Source of the DNA: Bolinopsis microptera
Lineage: Eukaryota > Ctenophora > Tentaculata > Lobata > Bolinopsidae
Reading direction: 5' to 3'
DNA: 60,000 bases
NCBI RefSeq assembly: GCF_026151205.1
Contig: NC_087077.1
Location: 250,001-310,000 of the forward strand
The translations under genes were made by a program, and so were the position numbers. Below the pieces are notes generated by a model. That model was not told where the DNA came from. It saw nothing but the letters and a program-made list of their open reading frames with translations, and did not search any database. Shown here piece by piece: positions 12,933-23,478 of the stretch (position 1 is its first letter; each line of letters opens with the position of its first letter).

Positions 12933-13599
12933 ATGCCTATTAGATTTAACGACACCAACAATCAAAAATTCAGAGACTTAATTACAGATGAAAGTTGGTC
13001 AGAAATTTTTAACAATACCAATGATGCCAACGAACAGTTCAATAATTTAAATACGGCTTATAATAAGATTTACGAGTCTGCCTATCCCACAAAAAGACAA
13101 TCACGAAGACAAAATGAACGTGTTAATCCGAAACCATGGATGCTGCCCTGGCTCGAAGAAGCTATAGAACGTAAAAATGAGTCATATTATGATTTTGTTA
13201 AGGAACCATCTGATAGTAACCGCAGTAAATATGACCGTCTGAAGAAGTTTTGTAATAAACACATCGATAAAGCTAAAAACAAGCACTTCAAAAAATTTTT
13301 TGAGCAAAACAAAGAAAATTCTAAGAAGCAGTGGCAAATGATAAACAGTCTTCTTAATAGGAAAAAATCTAAACCTACTTCAATTAAACTGACTGACGAA
13401 GACGGCTCAATCAGCACTCCGGCAGCTGTAGCAGAAAAATTTAACGATTACTTCTCAAACATCGCTCCTAAAATTAAGTCTGAAATTAGTAGTAGGACCA
13501 CTTTTGATCCTGGTGGAACCCATAGCACACTTCGCACCGCCACTCCAAGTAGTATTTACTTAAAGCCAGTCACTGCCACAGAAATTCAGGACGTCATAA
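12933..13599 (+). CDS. LINE B ORF2, 5' part (linker before RT)
   Basis: About 222 codons covering the region between endonuclease and RT. The typical landmarks are PWLEEAIERKNESYYDF, the basic KHIDKAKNKHFKKFFEQNK stretch, FNDYFSNIAPK and the start of the RT N-terminal box (PVTATEIQDVI). The frame is broken by the insertion of LINE C after GACGTCATAA and continues at 15201. The reading frame is identical on both sides once the insertion and one copy of the duplication are discounted. No N-terminal endonuclease is present. Confidence 0.8.
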
Positions 13600-15200
13600 T
13601 TATTATATAACTTTATTCAAATCAAAAATAGAACATAAATGAACATCTTAAAGATCTGATAAGTAGCCAGAAAAAAAGAAAAACTGATACACAAGCTATA
13701 ACAACTTCTTCCATCCCGCTCTATCAGAGGCTAAAAGTCTTAAATTGTACAAATCGTCTGTATTTACAAATGGAATGTTCCTGCTACCTAAATCAAATTT
13801 AATAGTCTTAAGCAAGTTCGACTGGTGTCTACCTACTCTACCCTTTTTAGTACTCTGACTCTCTACTGCAAAGTGTAATGCAAGCTGTGCAGGTGAGTTG
13901 TTATCACTGCGAAGGACATGTCCGAGCATCCTCCATCGTGCACATGCAACACGCTCACTGAGTGGAACCACTTCACATCTCTTGTAAAGGGTGTCGTTTT
14001 TGATTATATTAGGGTAAGTCATTCTGATGATTTGCCTCAGATGCTTTCTGTGGCAAATATCCAGTTTACTCAGTAGCTGCTTTGAAGCTGCCCAGCAGCT
14101 ACAATTATACATTAAGACGGAGACCACCTGGGCTTCGTAGATCTTAAGTCTGGTCTTAAGAGGTATGCGTTTACCTTGTTCCCAAACTTTCTTGTAGGTT
14201 TGGAAAGCAAGATTTGCCAGAATACATCGTCTTTTTATGTCCTCGTTGCTGCACAATTTGGAACCAAGTGAGATAGATGATCTCCAGGGCTCTCTTCCTC
14301 GAAGTGGCTCTCCTTTGTCATCAACTTCGTTCTTCTCGGCCAGATAGATATGTGTGAACTCTGTTTTTGATTCGTTGACAAAAAGATTCCACTCCTCCAA
14401 TATCTCCTTGCATATTGGTAACATGGACTCCAAATTCTTTTTATCCTCGTCTGTGAAGTCTGCGTCGTCTGCGTACTCCCACTCAAGAGGTAGCAGGTTT
14501 TCAGCAAACGGAGGGTTGGGTCTTAGATAAGACATAAAGGCACGAAGGTGGTAAAGTGCGCCAGCCAAATACAGGGTGAAAAGGTTTCCAGACAAACTAT
14601 CACCTTGGAACGCACCTATCGTGACAATGAACTCCCCTGATACGGTAGACCTCACTTTAATCTTCAGTTTGGTACATGAGAGTAGGTACCTTACCAGTCG
14701 GATGTCGTCTTCACTACAACCAGCATCAGCAAGAAGTTCTAGCAAAACTGATCTCTTAATGGTGTCGAATGCAGATGACATATCAATACCCATTTTGTGT
14801 AGAGACCAGCGTTTCTCCTTCACAACTGAAACTAGGATCCGTTGTGTCAAAACACTGTCCATAAAACGCTTGTTAACAACAAAACCAAGACCTCCATGTC
14901 TACCCTGCTTCTGGTCAAACAGAAACAGTCTATGATGACCGGGAAGTGTTGTTTCCAAGAATTCACGAGTTTTGGTTTCTTGTAAGGCCAAAATATCTAA
15001 ATCGTATCTGTCGATGTCCTCTGCAACAAGATGTTGCTTGTGAGTGGTGGAGAGACCACAAACATTCCATGTCCCAAAATTGAGTGTCGTACTAGCAATG
15101 ATGGAAAAAGTTGCACAAAGAAGGTATCCAGCGATCTTTGTCGAGGCGATAAACTTACTGGCTGCTTTCACTGCCATGCGGACTCGTTACTGTCACACAC
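13600..15200 (-). mobile_element. LINE C: RTE-like element with 9-bp target duplication inside LINE B
   Basis: The insert is bounded by ACGTCATAA at 13591-13599 and again at 15201-15209. The element lies antisense to LINE B. Its 3' end (left in the window) has a GAATAAAG-type polyadenylation signal and an AT-rich tail; its 5' end is at 15200. The length is about 1.6 kb, against the usual 3 kb or more. A second, older fragment of this family lies at 8586-8990. Confidence 0.9.
13696..15177 (-). CDS. LINE C ORF: APE endonuclease N-terminus fused to reverse transcriptase
   Basis: A continuous 493-codon frame. Residues about 32-110 are the first half of an APE-type endonuclease (FGTWNVCGLS and the catalytic-Glu motif ALQETKT). 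From about residue 115 it is reverse transcriptase: motif A GIDMSSAFDTI, motif B GAFQGDSLSGN, motif C EYADDADF, and the C-terminal WRMLGHVLRSD motif typical of RTE-type LINEs. The second half of the endonuclease (which carries the Asp/His catalytic residues) and the RT fingers are missing, yet the frame is intact across the junction. Full-length relatives are roughly 900-1,000 residues. The first about 30 residues are hydrophobic and unlike the family start. Confidence 0.85.
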   Translation of the reverse strand: MAVKAASKFIASTKIAGYLLCATFSIIASTTLNFGTWNVCGLSTTHKQHLVAEDIDRYDLDILALQETKTREFLETTLPGHHRLFLFDQKQGRHGGLGFVVNKRFMDSVLTQRILVSVVKEKRWSLHKMGIDMSSAFDTIKRSVLLELLADAGCSEDDIRLVRYLLSCTKLKIKVRSTVSGEFIVTIGAFQGDSLSGNLFTLYLAGALYHLRAFMSYLRPNPPFAENLLPLEWEYADDADFTDEDKKNLESMLPICKEILEEWNLFVNESKTEFTHIYLAEKNEVDDKGEPLRGREPWRSSISLGSKLCSNEDIKRRCILANLAFQTYKKVWEQGKRIPLKTRLKIYEAQVVSVLMYNCSCWAASKQLLSKLDICHRKHLRQIIRMTYPNIIKNDTLYKRCEVVPLSERVACARWRMLGHVLRSDNNSPAQLALHFAVESQSTKKGRVGRHQSNLLKTIKFDLGSRNIPFVNTDDLYNLRLLASDRAGWKKLL

Positions 15201-15202
15201 AC

Positions 15203-16861
15203 GTCATAAACCTGCTTAAGAATAAAGCCACACTAGACACTAAAATTGAACCTCTAAAAATCGCTAACAGCTGTCCCAGTTTTACTAGTGTACTAGCCCA
15301 CGTTGTCAACAGTTCTTTTGAACAGGGGATCTTTCCACAGGCTTTGAAAGAAGCGAAGGTGGTCCCAATTCACAAAGGTGGATCTAAATCTGACATAAAA
15401 AATTACAGGCCAATATCTCTTCTTGCTTCTTTCTCTAAAGTATTTGAAAAGCTAATGCATAACCGAGTTATAAGTTTTTTAGATAAATACAGCATACTAT
15501 GTGAAAACCAATACGGTTTTCGCCCGGGTAGGTCTTGTGAACATGCTCTTCTCAACGCAAAAGACACCATTCTTAATTCAATGTCTAAAAAGCAGGTAAC
15601 TTTACTTCTTTTAATCGACTTCAGCAAAGCTTTCGACCTTGTGGATCATTCCATACTCTTGCGCAAGCTGGACCATTACGGCATAAGGGGTCAAGCCTTA
15701 AACTGGTTTAAGTCATATCTCACTAACAGGAAACAGTTTGTATCAATTGGCTCGTCAAAATCTTCAACCAACCAAATTTTATACGGCGTGCCTCAAGGGT
15801 CAATATTAGGACCTTTACTTTTTATAATCTACATAAACGACCTACCTCAAATATCAGATATAGCAAATTTCATTATGTACGCAGATGATGCCAACATCTT
15901 CCTGATAGGAGAAAATCTTAATGAAGTTTACGATAAACTAATAACTCTTAGCGATGCTTTAGTTAAATGGGTAGATAATAATGGTTTAGCTCTCAACCTT
16001 AAGAAAACAAATTATATGATCTTCTCTCGACAAAGAAATTTTAATTATCGTGATGTGGCAATTTCTGGTGTCACAATTGAGAGAAAAACAGAAGCCCGTT
16101 TTTTAGGAGTTATAATAGATGATAAACTAAACTGGTCCCATCATATTTCTGCCATGAAAATGAAAATGTCCAGATACATAGGAGTCATGTACAAACTTAA
16201 AAAATATCTGCCTCTCGAAGCACGTCTTCAAATTTATCAAAGTTTTGTGCAGTCACACCTTAATTATTGCAGCCTTGTATGGGGTTTTGCTGCCAAGTCT
16301 CATATTGAATCGCTTTTTGTAAAACAGAAAATGGGCCTTCGAGCAGTATTACCTGGTTTCGTCAATTACTGGTACAAGGACGGTATCCCCCCAGCAAGTA
16401 CCAAGTCTGGCTTTTATTCACATAAAATATTGACAGTACACAGTATCATTGTAAAGAACGTACTCATTTTAATGCATAAATTGAAAAACTTTCCTAATCT
16501 AGTACCATTGTCTCTCAAGAAAACAATTCCCAAAAGTGCACCATTATTTAATACTAACCTGGATTCTATTCTCACTACACAATGGTCAGAAAAGTATGGT
16601 CAACACCCTTACAACAACTCAGTATTTTTTAAAGGTCCATTATTAGCAATAAACCGATATAATGTTGCAGCAACTTCCCCGCCTAGTCTATTTAACCTGA
16701 ACATTTACAAAACTTGTATAAAAACTATGCTCATCGATCAGCAAAATGAAAACATCGAAGACGATTGGCCTAATTTCATGTTATATTGTATAACAGGACT
16801 AAGAAAATCAAAGCGTAACATAAACCAAAATGCCGATAATAACCTTGTCTCTACATCTTAG
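15203..16861 (+). CDS. LINE B ORF2, 3' part (reverse transcriptase)
   Basis: About 552 codons. RT blocks in order: KEAKVVPIHKGG, NYRPISLLASFSKVFEK, QYGFRPGRSCEHAL, motif A LLIDFSKAFD, motif B GVPQGSILGPLLF, motif C MYADDANIF, then RFLGVIIDDKLNWSHHI and a long C-terminal region ending shortly after GLRKSKRN. The catalytic Asp residues of motifs A and C are present and there is no internal stop, so this copy is young. The ORF can be extended leftwards into LINE C, but the true continuity is with 12933-13599. Confidence 0.85.
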   Translation, partial: VINLLKNKATLDTKIEPLKIANSCPSFTSVLAHVVNSSFEQGIFPQALKEAKVVPIHKGGSKSDIKNYRPISLLASFSKVFEKLMHNRVISFLDKYSILCENQYGFRPGRSCEHALLNAKDTILNSMSKKQVTLLLLIDFSKAFDLVDHSILLRKLDHYGIRGQALNWFKSYLTNRKQFVSIGSSKSSTNQILYGVPQGSILGPLLFIIYINDLPQISDIANFIMYADDANIFLIGENLNEVYDKLITLSDALVKWVDNNGLALNLKKTNYMIFSRQRNFNYRDVAISGVTIERKTEARFLGVIIDDKLNWSHHISAMKMKMSRYIGVMYKLKKYLPLEARLQIYQSFVQSHLNYCSLVWGFAAKSHIESLFVKQKMGLRAVLPGFVNYWYKDGIPPASTKSGFYSHKILTVHSIIVKNVLILMHKLKNFPNLVPLSLKKTIPKSAPLFNTNLDSILTTQWSEKYGQHPYNNSVFFKGPLLAINRYNVAATSPPSLFNLNIYKTCIKTMLIDQQNENIEDDWPNFMLYCITGLRKSKRNINQNADNNLVSTS

Positions 16862-17220
16862 ATTATATGCACACACTTTGCATCACTCAATAAACGTCGC
16901 ATATCTCATCAATTACACTGCCAACATAGGACATTCTTTTTTATCGCCGCGATTTCAAATCAAGTTACAAATTCTACAAATTTTGAAGTGCTCAGTCTTG
17001 TTTTACTTTTCTTATCTTTACCTATTAACCATTGGAAAATAAAACTTTAAATTATAAACCTTCATTGCATACTTTACCGGTAGAATCTAAATTGAATAGT
17101 TTGAGATTTCCTTTACATTTTATATTTATGCATGTGCCCCACGGGGATGAATTTCTTATTACCATTGATATTATATATATTTTTTGAGTAAACATTGGCT
17201 GGTACCACGGGCCAGTCCCC

Positions 17221-18490
17221 AACAAAAAAAAAAATTAAGCTATTACAGGAAATTAGGAACATCAGTGGAAAGGTGCACTGTCAATCATTATTGCTTCATA
17301 CCTCCAGTCCTCCTGTTATGTGCAATTCTCACTGCTATGTATGCTCCTCATTTGTATCAATTATATTGATGCTACATTGTTATAGAATATGAAATATAAT
17401 TCTTAACCGTATTAATTTATTAACTTATTGTAAATAGCAAGTTTGACAAAGGGATTACGTTTATTTTACCCGGAGTTCGTTTAAGTTTAGTATTGTAAAT
17501 AGTTAATTTGACGAAGGGAATACGTCTATTTTACCCTGAGTTATGTTTTAGTTCAATCTTGACACAATTTTAAAATTATAATTTAATTATTTTATAATAT
17601 GTATTGTCCATAACTAGGGTGGCCTGCTAACAGAACCATGATCTGCCTTGATTCATCCTTCAGCACAGAGAAAAAGCTCCCTTTTTTATACATTATGATT
17701 ACAGAGGATCTGATATTTAGATATATATTGCTGTGCTGTAAAAATTGACTTTATTTATTTATTTTATTTATTTATACTCAATCAAGATTTTTGTAAACAC
17801 GACACACTGAGAATGAGTAACTGAACAGAATTCTGACCTTAGGTCTACTAAATGTACCCTACAAATAATACATGTTATACTGTTATTTTTACACACACTA
17901 CACATAACATTACGTGATCTCTAACACAGTGATCTTAAGGGTTCAAAAATGTTTGCGGCCAACACTTGCTCATGATGTGTATTTCAGGATTACCACTATT
18001 GTGAACTCAAGTCAGCGACTGAACAGATCAACCTTAGGACTACACACAAACACAAACACACACTACACATAAAATATTTATTTCATACTTAAGAATACAC
18101 TCAAGTATAAACGTAACACAACTTCATAATTATATCAGCTGGCTACTTCCTCATGAATTAGGGCATTTTTATTGTTAACTCGTCATTATCTTGACAGTAG
18201 CCTTTGAAATTCCCTGCGGACTGTACTAATAATTATTAATTATCTAGAATAGAACTTATAAAAGATTGTGATGATTCATAGTTCACGTTAAAATTTGTTT
18301 TCCTATTGTGATTATTCTAAATTAGGGAAAATATGTTTATTTGTTCCAAACTGATAAAATTTTGATCATTGCAAATGTTCGTGACTTAATCTAACTCGTT
18401 TCACTTGTTAATTTTGCAAAGGAAAGGTATTATTTCTTCCCAAGATATTATGATTAGACGATATAATATGTTAAGTATAATAATCTAATG
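17221..18490. other. Non-coding DNA after LINE B
   Basis: No gene seen. Two copies of a block aagtttgacaaagggattacg-like / agttaatttgacgaaggga lie about 70 bp apart (17430-17540). The rest is AT-rich. Confidence 0.4.
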
Positions 18491-18494
18491 TGAA

Positions 18495-19085
18495 AGGGGT
18501 ATGGGTCCGAAACCCATAATCTTTCGCCAGCCATCTAATAGATAATATTCACATTTAATTTGCAATTTATATCTTTGAATTACACAACATAAATTGAATC
18601 ATACTATAGTGTAGATTTTCTGTCACAACAAGACTGCAATCATAGTATATTAAGTAAAACAAAATTTTAAGTAAAACAAAATTTAAATTTTATTGCCATT
18701 TCAATGAATAATGATATCATAATAAATATAAGTAGACATCCGATAATAAACTTGTTACATCCAGTACAACCCAAGATGTCAGCCGACGCGACTCACAAAA
18801 ATAAAGAAAGAAAGCTAGCATGTTCATTGTTCATAGTTTTTCTAACGAGCATACTTAGGCTGTACGGAAATAGCTTTAATTCTACGTCATATTAGTAACA
18901 AGCTTTTATCTCAGACAACAATTGTTATCTGGTCCAAAAGTCTTGTCTCCAAAAACTCATCTGGACTAGTGTTTCGGGGTGTGCAAAAGCTTTCAGGCCC
19001 GCACATTCCTTGCCCGGTTAGTTGCCTGTCCTTATTCACAACCCAATCAGCAGTCGATGGCAAAAAGCCTTACACCAAATAAGCA
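18495..19085 (+). repeat. Dispersed repeat, inverted partner at 38640-39010
   Basis: Two blocks, about 18540-18630 and 18930-19075, match the reverse complement of 38870-38985 and 38660-38815. Shared strings include tgcagtcttgttgtgacA and gtgtgcaaaagcttTCAGGC-type sequence. This copy has about 245 bp more between the blocks. Function is unknown. It directly precedes LINE E here, so it may be part of that family's 5' region. Confidence 0.65.
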
Positions 19086-19914
19086 TGGATCATTAAAGAG
19101 ACAGTAAAACGACTTGGTAAGTTATCAATGAATTAAGGGAAATGCAAAAAAAACATAAAGCCTCAATACTGTGTCGACGGAGTACGCATCACATAACGTA
19201 GACTCATAGCCAACAAATTTAATGAGTACTTTGGTCTTTGCCTCAATAGCGTCGAAATTGAATGAACAAGTTGATGGGGAAATGAAAATTGAGCCACTTC
19301 CTTCATTTGTTGAATTTTTACCAAAAACTAACCCAAATTCGATGTACTTAACAGACTGCACTGAGGGTGAAATATCTCATATCATTTCTGAGCTACAAAA
19401 TGGCAAAGCTAGTGATTTCACCATCAGTGTTATTAAAAAGGCCTCACACATTCTCAGCCCAGTGCTTTCCATACAATACAACTAAACCTTATGTCAACAG
19501 GATGCTTTCCCGCCATCCTTAAGATAGGTTAAATTAGCCCCATCTACAAAAAAGATAACGAAAAATTCTCCCAATTTTTGGTAAAATTTTTGAAAAGGTT
19601 ATCTACTCACGGCTTTATGGTTTTCTCTTGAGTCAGGGAATACTGCACGATAGCCAGTTTGGGTTCCGAAAAGGTCATTCAACATCACATGCACTCAACT
19701 ACTCAGTTCACTACATTCAGCAATCACTCAAAGCTTGTAATCATGTTTTAGGAATCTTTATCGACCTAAGTAAAGCATTTGATACAAAAGATCACTCAAT
19801 ACTTCTCAAAAAATTAAACACATACGGGATCAGAGGACGGGCACACAAACTCCTGGAAAGTTATCTTTCCGACCGTAAACAATATGTTGGTGTGCTCAAT
19901 AAAATATCTGATAC

Positions 19915-20389
19915 GACTGGTTCACAGTGTGAACAGATTCCAGATTTATATATTTTTTAAGTGATATTTAATAAATGATTAAAAGAACCAATTTTAAAGT
20001 TGCCATAGTAAAGCCTTTAGGTCCAAAAATATACCCATTATGCTCAGTTAAAAACAACTCTAAATCAGTAGGCTGTCACTCTATTAATGCACCACACCGC
20101 TTCCTCCACTGCACTAAAAGTTATACAATAAATTCTACAATCCTAATTTTGTATCGTGATGGAGACCGGTGTCCATACAAAACATTTACTAGGTTGCCGT
20201 TTGGTGTGAGCAATAGCGAACAGCACGCACACCCCTTTGTCAACCTATATCTAATCTATTTAAGAGTGACAACCATACTACACATTGAATTAGGATTCCT
20301 TTAAATATCAAATTGATTTATTGTAAACTTGTTTACTCTGTAATAAATGGCATAAAATTGAATTTTTGTTTAACTGAATTTTTGTTTAA
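19915..20389. mobile_element. 475-bp insertion in LINE E with 7-bp target duplication
   Basis: The direct repeat CTGATAC flanks it (19908-19914 and 20390-20396), and removing one copy plus the insert restores the LINE E frame. Inside, a short stretch reads like the RT motif of a Ty3-type element (TFTRLPFGVSN), but it is isolated and the rest is not coding. It ends in a duplicated ttgaatttttgtttaactg motif. The class is undetermined. Confidence 0.6.
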
Positions 20390-20699
20390 CTGATACTCTA
20401 CCTGTGCTTTTTGGAGTGCCACAAGGGAGCTGCTTAGGGCCCCTTCTGTTCTTAATTTACATAAATGATCTTACAAACTCTGAAAAGAATTCTAAATTTG
20501 TTCTATTTGCTGATGACACAAATATCTTCGTCGCTGCAAAAAGTAAAAGCCTAGCATACAAAAAAGCCAATGAAGTCCTAAGTTCCGTACACCGCTACAT
20601 GCTTGCCAATAAACTTCACATAAACACTGGCAAGAGCTGTTACCTTGAATTCTCAAACTCTCGATCCAACAAAGATGAAGATACACCCTCTGATCAAGT

Positions 20700-21151
20700 C
20701 AGTAAACGACCGGGGGTAGGATTTGGCCGGGGCCGGGAATGTCCAAATTTTGCTGGGGGCCGGGAATTGGCCGTTCTGGAATTTGGCCGGGGCCGGGCCG
20801 TGAATTTAATAAATCCACGGCCAAGTTAGAACTTTTCAGGACTTAGGATCTGAACTTATTTTTACATGACAATATAATGTTCGTATCAATTGAACAGTTT
20901 AGAAGGTAATCAGATTTCATATATATTTTGATAAAATAATTTTGTTCAGCTGAAACAGTAAATAAAAGTTGGCCTCTGGACATCATCCTTTCAAAATTGA
21001 AAATCCATTTTAAGATTTATATGAAAGTTTTAGGCCGATTTCGATAAAAAATTCCCGGCAAAAATTGAAAATCGGCCGGGGCCGTTGCTGGGAAGAAATA
21101 GCTCCCCCGGCGCCGGGATTTCACGGCGCCGGGAATCCCGGTCGATTACTG
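20700..21151. mobile_element. hAT-type MITE, 452 bp, 8-bp target duplication
   Basis: Flanked by GATCAAGT at 20692-20699 and 21152-21159. The terminal inverted repeats begin CAGTAA(A/T)CGACCGGG. Both subterminal regions are unusually GC-rich, with repeated GGCCGGGGCCGGG and GGCGCCGGG blocks. An 8-bp duplication plus CAGT termini is typical of the hAT superfamily. There is no transposase, so it is non-autonomous. Removing it restores the host LINE frame. Confidence 0.9.
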
Positions 21152-21246
21152 GATCAAGTAATCAATATCAATGGCATACCTTTGGAGAGAGTACATGAAA
21201 CTAAATTCTTAGGTGTAACAATCGACCTAAACTGGAACACACATAG

Positions 21247-21430
21247 TAAAATACAATTCTATTACCCGTACGGCATATTATTACGCGCAGGTGCCACTGG
21301 TGGCTCGCCGACCAGAGACGCCCGGTGGCAAGCTGATCTGCATATATGACCTCCATATCTGAAAGCAGGTTGGAGTGCACTACGGAAAGCTTAGAAGCTT
21401 CTGTCACCTACTACTACTACTACTACTAGA
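21247..21430 (+). mobile_element. Probable SINE-like insertion in LINE E
   Basis: Sequence foreign to the LINE frame interrupts it between WNTHSK and EISKKLA. It is more GC-rich, has a possible pol III box A (gtggctcgccg) and box B-like gcaggttggagtgc, and ends in a (tac)n trinucleotide tail before the LINE resumes. The target duplication is not clear, so the class is an inference. Confidence 0.45.
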
Positions 21431-22364
21431 AGGAAATTAGCAAAAAACTAGCCAGCTGCTGTGGCATGCTAAATAGAATTAAAGATAACATTCCCACATC
21501 ACTCCATAAAGATCTGTATCACACTCTGTTTGAAAGCTATCTTGCATATGGTATAACTGTCTGGGGAGGCCGAGGGGCATCTAACAAAAAACTTGAACCT
21601 CTGTTCAAAGCACAGAAAATGTGTGCCCGCATAATGTTTGGAGATAAAGAAGCATACTTGGATAAATTTAAAACTAGTGCACGATGCAGACCCTACGGGG
21701 AGCAAATCCTGGGCAAGGAATTCTACAGAAAGGAGCATACAAAACCCATCTTCGACACCCATGAAATCATGAATGTGCATAATCTGTACTTCTACCATTG
21801 TATTAATGACATCTTCAAGGTCTTGAAATATAGAACTCCTATATCACTATACTCCCTCTTTGAAAAATCTGGCAGACTTGGCAAAGAGACACTCATTCTC
21901 ACACCTAAACCATCAGACAGCTACATATACAGAGCAGGGACAATATGGAATACAGTACGACAAAATCTCATGCTAACTACATTCACCTGTTATAAGCCCA
22001 ATCACCTCAAATCATCCATAAAAATCACCATCACTCGCACTTAAAAGGAAGGAGAACCAAATGACTGGAACTTAGCCTTAAACAGCGTTCGACAAAATTC
22101 AGGTTAACAACCTACAAGGACGCGCGCCGAGTTGGACTCGTCAATATATGGAACAGATATTTTACAAGTATCACCCGTTGAGAATCAACTGCTCGCAATA
22201 CATTATTGCTTAAAAATTGTTAAATATGCTGATCGCTATACATTTAATTTTTAGATTCCGCATTTATATGTACATATTAGTTCATAATACCAAATAACAA
22301 TAATAAATAAATTAAAACCATGAAGAGGTCCAAAACCAACTCAAGCATGATACCAGATTAGAAC

Positions 22365-22425
22365 CAACATTGAACACATTGTCATCGGAAGCTGCAAGCT
22401 TCCGATGACAATGTGTTCAATGTTG
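22365..22425. other. Perfect 29-bp hairpin with 3-nt loop
   Basis: Left arm 22365-22393 and right arm 22397-22425 are exact reverse complements around the loop GCA. It lies just outside the left inverted repeat of the 22.4-24.6 kb structure. Confidence 0.9.
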
Positions 22426-22466
22426 TTATTATTTGTATCACGTGGTGACCCCCACGGTCGCTTCAC

Positions 22467-22533
22467 TGTAGCGTCTTCGACGCTACAGGGGGAGCCGCGC
22501 ACTTCGTGCGCGGCGGGTCATACAACGTATGAC
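22467..22533. other. Three consecutive tight hairpins
   Basis: Stem TGTAGCGTC with loop TTC (22467-22487), stem CCGCGCAC with loop TTC (22495-22513) and stem GTCATAC with loop AAC (22517-22533). All stems are perfect. Together with the 29-bp hairpin at 22365 they make four perfect three-nucleotide-loop hairpins in 170 bp. Confidence 0.85.
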
Positions 22534-22809
22534 AAGTTATTATGCAGTCACCTTCAGGCGGTGTCGACGGATTATGTGAAAAGGCTTTTTGACAGGCTGT
22601 GCCCTTACAATAATTAAATTGAACCATTGCCTGTTACGATGTACATATCAGTGTTGGATAATTGAGCCACGCAAGTGCTCGCGCGCACATTTGAACTGAT
22701 CTATAGGTTTATCAAAAAGCATAATGCAAAGAGCGAGTGAAAGGAAGGAACAAAAATTTGTATTTGATCTCAAGCACATGCAAGCGCGCGTTGTCACGTG
22801 GCTTCACAT

Positions 22810-22986
22810 AGCTCACTGCTGCTCACTGCTGCTATGGGTGCGCGCGCGACAGCAGCAGTGAGCAGCAGTTAGTAGCAGTGAGCAGCAGTGAGCAGCAGTG
22901 AGCAGCAGTGAGCAGCAGTTAGTACATAGTAGCAGTGAGCAGCAGTGAGCAGCAGTGAGCAGCAGTGAGCAGCAGTGAGCAGCAGT
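22810..22986. repeat. 10-bp AGCAGCAGTG minisatellite with inverted start
   Basis: A few CACTGCTGCT units (22817-22834), then a cgcgcgcgac spacer, then about 14 AGCAGCAGTG units in the opposite orientation, so the transcript could fold on itself. It is followed by agtttctttgcacttagccc, which also follows the related array at 36765-36960. Confidence 0.85.
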
Positions 22987-23478
22987 TTCTTTGCACTTAG
23001 CCCTTCCTGTGAACGCACCTTTGGCGGTTACGCACTACTGCAAGCAAAAGGGGTTTGGTTAAAGCAATCGCGTGACTTAAACACTGCAATATCATTGGTC
23101 ATCTTTATATTGTATATTCGATGAGAAATACAAAGTAGAGCGCTTTTCCTATAATCCATGGTGAGTGAATTAGTAAAACCGACATGAGTCTTGGGGAAAT
23201 TCGAAAAGTAAAATTTAAGCGTTTTGAGCGTCGTATGAAATTTAACGGGTGATACTCGTAAAATATCTGTTCCATATATTTATTGTACGGGCGAAATAGT
23301 TGGTCGCGCGCAGTACGCCGCGCTTTTGGTGTTGACCATTGGTGGCAGGTACTTTTTGTCCTATTACGTCATGGCGCAGTATTGCACGCACACTACACAC
23401 TGATAAAGCTTCTCACACCGATAAAGCTTCTCTCAGATCACAGTTTAAGTTAGATCATCGATCAATTAGTGATTAATA

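Larger units (their letters stand above)
12893..17220 (+). mobile_element. LINE B: CR1/jockey-superfamily retrotransposon, split by LINE C
   Basis: The element lacks its endonuclease (5' truncated). It starts in the endonuclease-RT linker at about 12933 and is interrupted at 13600-15200 by LINE C. It resumes in the same frame and runs through the whole reverse transcriptase to a stop at 16859-16861. The 3' UTR ends near 17220 in an A-rich tail. Its last about 120 bp share two blocks with LINE D: a CCCC(A/T)CGGGG hairpin and the terminal aaacattggctggtac segment. B and D are therefore the same clade. Confidence 0.85.
19090..22320 (+). mobile_element. LINE E: decayed non-LTR retrotransposon carrying three insertions
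   Basis: Recognisable pieces in order: linker FNEYF and LQNGKASDF (19200-19485), RT with FGFRKGHSTSHAL, motif A FIDLSKAFDT (19628-19910), motif B GVPQGSCLGPLLF and motif C LFADDTNIF (20404-20690), KFLGVTIDLNWN (21180-21240), and the C-terminal domain (21430-22044) with LFESYLAYGITVWGG and FYRKEHTKPIF. There are frameshifts near 19485 and 19560. It is interrupted at 19915-20389, 20700-21151 and about 21247-21430. A related fragment (LINE F) lies at 39205-39865. The 3' end is probably near the aataataaataaa run at about 22300. Confidence 0.8.

Noticed and set aside
20160-20260. Ty3-type RT motif (LPFGVSN) as a real LTR element
   Set aside because: A single short match inside a 475-bp insert without other pol motifs or LTRs.
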